A stretch of DNA of 64,000 bases from Hermatobates lingyangjiaoensis (taxonomy: Eukaryota > Arthropoda > Insecta > Hemiptera > Hermatobatidae), in contig JAPFBL010000229.1 of NCBI GenBank assembly GCA_026182355.1, forward strand, positions 1 to 64,000, in the 5' to 3' direction. Each line of letters opens with the position of its first letter. The stretch's first letter is position 1. Below, piece after piece: positions 60,990-64,000 of this stretch. The position numbers were made by a program, and so were the translations under genes. The notes beneath the pieces were generated by a model that saw only the letters and a program-made list of their open reading frames with translations, did not search any database and was not told the DNA's origin.

Positions 60990-61183
60990 AAACACACTTT
61001 TGTGTCTACCATGACTATATGGACAACACTGCTAATATCTAAAACCAATTTGAAAGTGTACCTTTATTTACAAACGTGATTATTCAGGTTACTTTTATAA
61101 TATTTATTTTCACATTGATGATAATGTTTCATTAAAATTTTGTTGGAACTCTTGTTATTTTTTTATAATGACTCATAATAGTA
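60990..61183 (+). repeat. 194-bp direct repeat, copy 2
   Basis: Second copy of 59899-60095, about 1.09 kb to the right, differing by few substitutions and a small deletion near 61141. Confidence 0.95.
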
Positions 61184-61592
61184 ATTTTATACAGGGAAAT
61201 ATATATTCAAAGAGAAATGTGGATTTCTGATGCCACAGTAGTTATTATTAATGTTTGTTGTTTGTATCTTAACTATTGGACACTAGAAAGATAATCGACG
61301 TCCACTGAGCAAAGACGACTTAATGTTAAAAGATAACAAAATTTCGAGTGACCTACACTCAACTTCACTATATACTAATATGAAACTCATTGACTATCAT
61401 TGTATTAATTCATTGGTATTTCATCTTGCTTAAATACCTCTTCAAATTGTAAAATAAACATCTAATTAATTATTTCTAATATAAATATCTAAGTGGGAGA
61501 TGGTTATATCCAGTGGTTTCACAAATTTTGATTAATACTGGTATTGAGATTCATAAAAAGTCCCTGATATTTAATATTAATATCAATTTTAG
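61184..61592. other. no recognised gene; solo family A terminus near 61342-61380
   Basis: GAGTGACCTACACTCAACTT at about 61343 is the family A end without a body. Confidence 0.4.
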
Positions 61593-61645
61593 GATAAAAA
61601 GCTAATGAAATGGTCTCCACATATAAAAATTTAATCGTATAAACT
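61593..61645 (-). repeat. family D internal fragment
   Basis: On minus: TTTATACGATTAAATTTTTA, TATGTGGAGACCATTTCATT, AGCTTTTTA, matching 51395-51440. Confidence 0.8.
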
Positions 61646-61654
61646 TTTATCGGC

Positions 61655-62337
61655 TTTATATAGCATAAAAACTTGTTTATTTTCTGACTGTTCATTAATA
61701 GGGGTTGAGATTTGCTCGTTTAAAAGGTCATTTATTCTGAATAGATAGTAGGTGTTGAACTCTGGGAAACACGTTGTCAATAAGCTCTTATTGGGAGCTT
61801 AAACGCAAATGAAATTAAAATTAACTAACAATACCTACTTGCTACACCTGCATATTTTAAAAATAAACATGTCTCTGTAGCTAACCCAAACAGGGCTAAA
61901 AAGTTCATAACTCTGCTTATAAGTTGAATTTTCAATCCATTCAAAACTGACATTTTAAGTTAGACATATACAAATCTAGTGTCAAAGTTTCAGATCGCTG
62001 TCACATGGTGGTTGAGTTTACTTGTGACAAAAGTTTGTGCTTTAAAGGTCCGTAACTTCGCTTCTATGTTGAATTTTCAGTCCATTCATAGTTTAGATTT
62101 TTAGTTAGACATACACAAATCTACTGTCAATGTTTCAGATTGATATGTCTTATGATGATTGTGTTTACTTGTGACAAAATTTTTTGAACAGACCGACAAA
62201 CCGATAAAATGAGAAACTGACAGCCAGAAGTTTTTTTAATGGTGGATTAGGTTTCTCTAATGTATGAAACGTAAAGATAACTTGAAATGAGTCAGTTCTA
62301 TGCAATGTACAGACAATTTTTTTTTTATTTACATAGA
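61655..62337 (-). mobile_element. Helitron 5' portion, 3'-truncated
   Basis: Reverse complement of 56466 to about 57130: starts TCTATGTAAATAAAA at 62337 leftwards, CTGTACATTGCATAGAACTG, two GTAAACTCA-CCAC units, AACTCTGGGAAACAC, and AAACGAGCAAATCTCAAC near the left end. The helicase region and CTAG end are missing. Confidence 0.85.
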
Positions 62338-63812
62338 TATATTCTTTATTGTTAGATATCTTTTTTAGTACTGAAAAGTATTTCTTATTTTATTAACTAA
62401 AATTATGTTTTAGAAAATTCAAACACGGTAAATTGATTTTAATTGTATTTAATGAAATAATTATGATTGTAACTTTCAAGTATCAAAGTTGGAATACTCA
62501 TCTTGACTCTAGGCAAGTTCTGAAGGTATTCGAAGTCTTGAATAAACAATTCGAGTCGCGCCGTTAATAACCAACAGTATTATTCTGACTGTAGAGTAGA
62601 TGAAAAGGAATATTCTTACCAAGTATATAAAACATAAATTATGTTGCGATGAAATGAACAGGCTTTGGCTGAACTATTATGCTGATAACCCCACAAGACT
62701 CGAAAAATATGTTTTTAAGAATTATATAATAATTATACAACTATATAGAAATAATGTATATTATAAATTGAAATATTAATGGGAAATTATAAACTCTATT
62801 AGTATTTGGTATTAGTTTGAAAAAAAAATTTAAAATGTACTACTTAAGTTTACTAAGAAGTTTATATTTATGAATGCGGGCTAATTTTAGTGAGTTAATT
62901 TATCATACAAGAAAAACAAATGGGTTAGTATGATGTGTGGAAATGCATGAGTGTGAGCCAAGCAGTCTTGACTCTGTCACATCGTATATCACTGTATTAC
63001 AGTCCACCTCTGGCGACAACACGCTTTTCACAGCTACTCGAGTTGATTTAAAGAATCCGCCTTTCCCTGCATTAGAAGCACTAAGGGCATTCCGCATTTC
63101 AAGCTACTAAAGGATTAATATAAATCTCAAGCATTTACATCCGTCACACTCGTATGTTCATTTGTCTGTAATTTATTTGGCACTCTTTATGCAGAAGCTG
63201 GTAATTAATGTCATGGGAAGATACGCTTGAAGGATATAAAGAACACAGCAAAGTTTCTACGATCATCAGGGTAAGGACTTAACACTGTGGCTGTATTGAC
63301 ATCGCATACGAATTACGTTTGACGTATGATATGACGAAGTAAATAAGTAAATTTACACAAACAAACACTTCCATAAATATTAAAAAAGTGGATCAATTAA
63401 AAAATGAATGGTAACGTTATGGAAGTCACTGTCTCCTCCCTATTTTTAGTAAAGTCTAGTGTTCAGAATAACAGTTAATTCTGGGATTTTTCTTGATTTG
63501 TACAATTTGATGTCCTCAGACACTTTTTGATACCTAGATGTGTTTGGACATGTATAAAGAGGTATATTTCCAGACTTTTGTAAGCTTAGCAAATACTACC
63601 TTTTAACTTAAAACTGACGTAAACGCACCAGTTTTATGACATTCATCACTAAGAAAATTATTTTATCGCAGTTCACGTTGTAATAAGGAAATGGTGGACT
63701 TGTTGATGTTTCATTGTGTGCATAATAATAGCTGTTAAGAGTTAATAGTTAACTTCAAGTTCTTGTTATTCTATGTGTAGTTTTCCTTTCTGATTTCCGA
63801 ATGTGTTTTCAG
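62338..63812. other. end of the inferred dpr intron; small island at 62985-63110
   Basis: AT-rich. 62985-63110 is G+C-richer with an unrecognised minus frame. The branch/acceptor zone before 63813 is T-rich. Confidence 0.35.
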
Positions 63813-63970
63813 AGGACCGTGACTTGAGAGCTCTATGGTATTCGAGTTTTGAAGAGTATCAACGGCTCACAGAGCCAGTCTTTGACAACAACACTGTAGT
63901 AAACAACACAGTTCAACTTGGCAGTACTGCATACCTACCTTGCAGAGTGCGCAACCTAGGCGAACGAACC
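63813..63970 (+). CDS. dpr: dpr-family gene, exon encoding start of Ig domain 1
   Basis: After acceptor TTTTCAG the exon reads two bases completing a split codon, then 52 codons, ending at a consensus GTAAGT donor (63971) in phase 0. The peptide runs from D-R-D-L-R-A-L-W through a hydrophilic linker to P-V-F-D-N-N-T, then N-N-T-V-Q-L-G-S-T-A-Y-L-P-C-R-V-R and N-L-G-E-R-T. That is the A-C strand region of the first V-set Ig domain of Dpr proteins, with the B-strand Cys. Family members continue with a V-S-W-I-R segment, which would be in the next exon outside the window. N-N-T is a possible N-glycosylation site. The N-T-V-Q-L-G wording recalls dpr12 and C-R-V-R-N-L-G recalls dpr4/dpr5, so the paralogue is not assigned. 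Confidence 0.88.
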
Positions 63971-64000
63971 GTAAGTATTTCTGAGTTACATACTAGACTT

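Larger units (their letters stand above)
17184..63812 (+). other. inferred large dpr intron (46.6 kb)
   Basis: Bounded by GT at 17184 and AG at 63811-63812, with matching phase 1 across the gap. Its contents are itemised separately: transposon remnants, satellites and a few G+C-richer islands. Very long first introns between signal-peptide and Ig1 exons are known for dpr/DIP-type genes. Whether an extra small exon is hidden inside cannot be excluded without transcripts. Confidence 0.5.

Overview
This is a eukaryotic, almost certainly insect, nuclear window. It is strongly AT-rich and nearly gene-free, filled with microsatellites, dispersed repeats and decayed transposons (mariner, Helitron, Penelope-like, non-LTR). 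The one host gene I recognise belongs to the arthropod dpr (defective proboscis extension response) family of neuronal immunoglobulin proteins. Order and species cannot be fixed from this sequence; a hemipteran is only a guess.

Host gene. A short exon at 17082-17183 carries a good start codon and a signal peptide and ends in phase 1. The next recognisable exon, 63813-63970, begins in the matching phase and encodes the start of the first Ig domain, including its B-strand cysteine. It ends in phase 0 at a GTAAGT donor, as the Ig1-coding part of dpr genes often does. If these belong together, about 46.6 kb of the window is one dpr intron, and the part left of 17 kb is upstream sequence or 5'-UTR intron.

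Mobile DNA. (a) 1-1610, 28437-30080 and 53925-54965 are copies of a roughly 1.6-kb repeat with palindromic ends (family A), with fragments elsewhere. (b) 7875-8796 and 56147-58265 are copies of family B; the second is interrupted by a 1401-bp Helitron (56466-57866) that still shows the end of its helicase. Other Helitron pieces lie at 10990-11238, 14431-14652 and 61655-62337. (c) Penelope-like (PLE) pieces lie at 12106-12706 (GIY-YIG endonuclease) and 58615-60218. The latter includes a 419-bp inverted duplication of a PLE-PLE tandem junction. (d) 51760-52358 is an internally deleted mariner with perfect 29-bp terminal repeats. (e) 22929-23333 is the decayed end of a non-LTR reverse transcriptase ORF.

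Tandem repeats include a 12-unit, roughly 56-bp minisatellite (23771-24426), a six-unit composite repeat with embedded CA tracts (40694-41730) and a GAT tract (37839-37907). Several G+C-richer, apparently unique islands stand out from the AT-rich background and are the best candidates for intronic regulatory DNA. I found no CRISPR array, rRNA, convincing tRNA, bacterial-type operon or clearly new biological system. The most notable structures are the split dpr gene, the Helitron with a reconstructable empty site, and the PLE inverted tandem junction.
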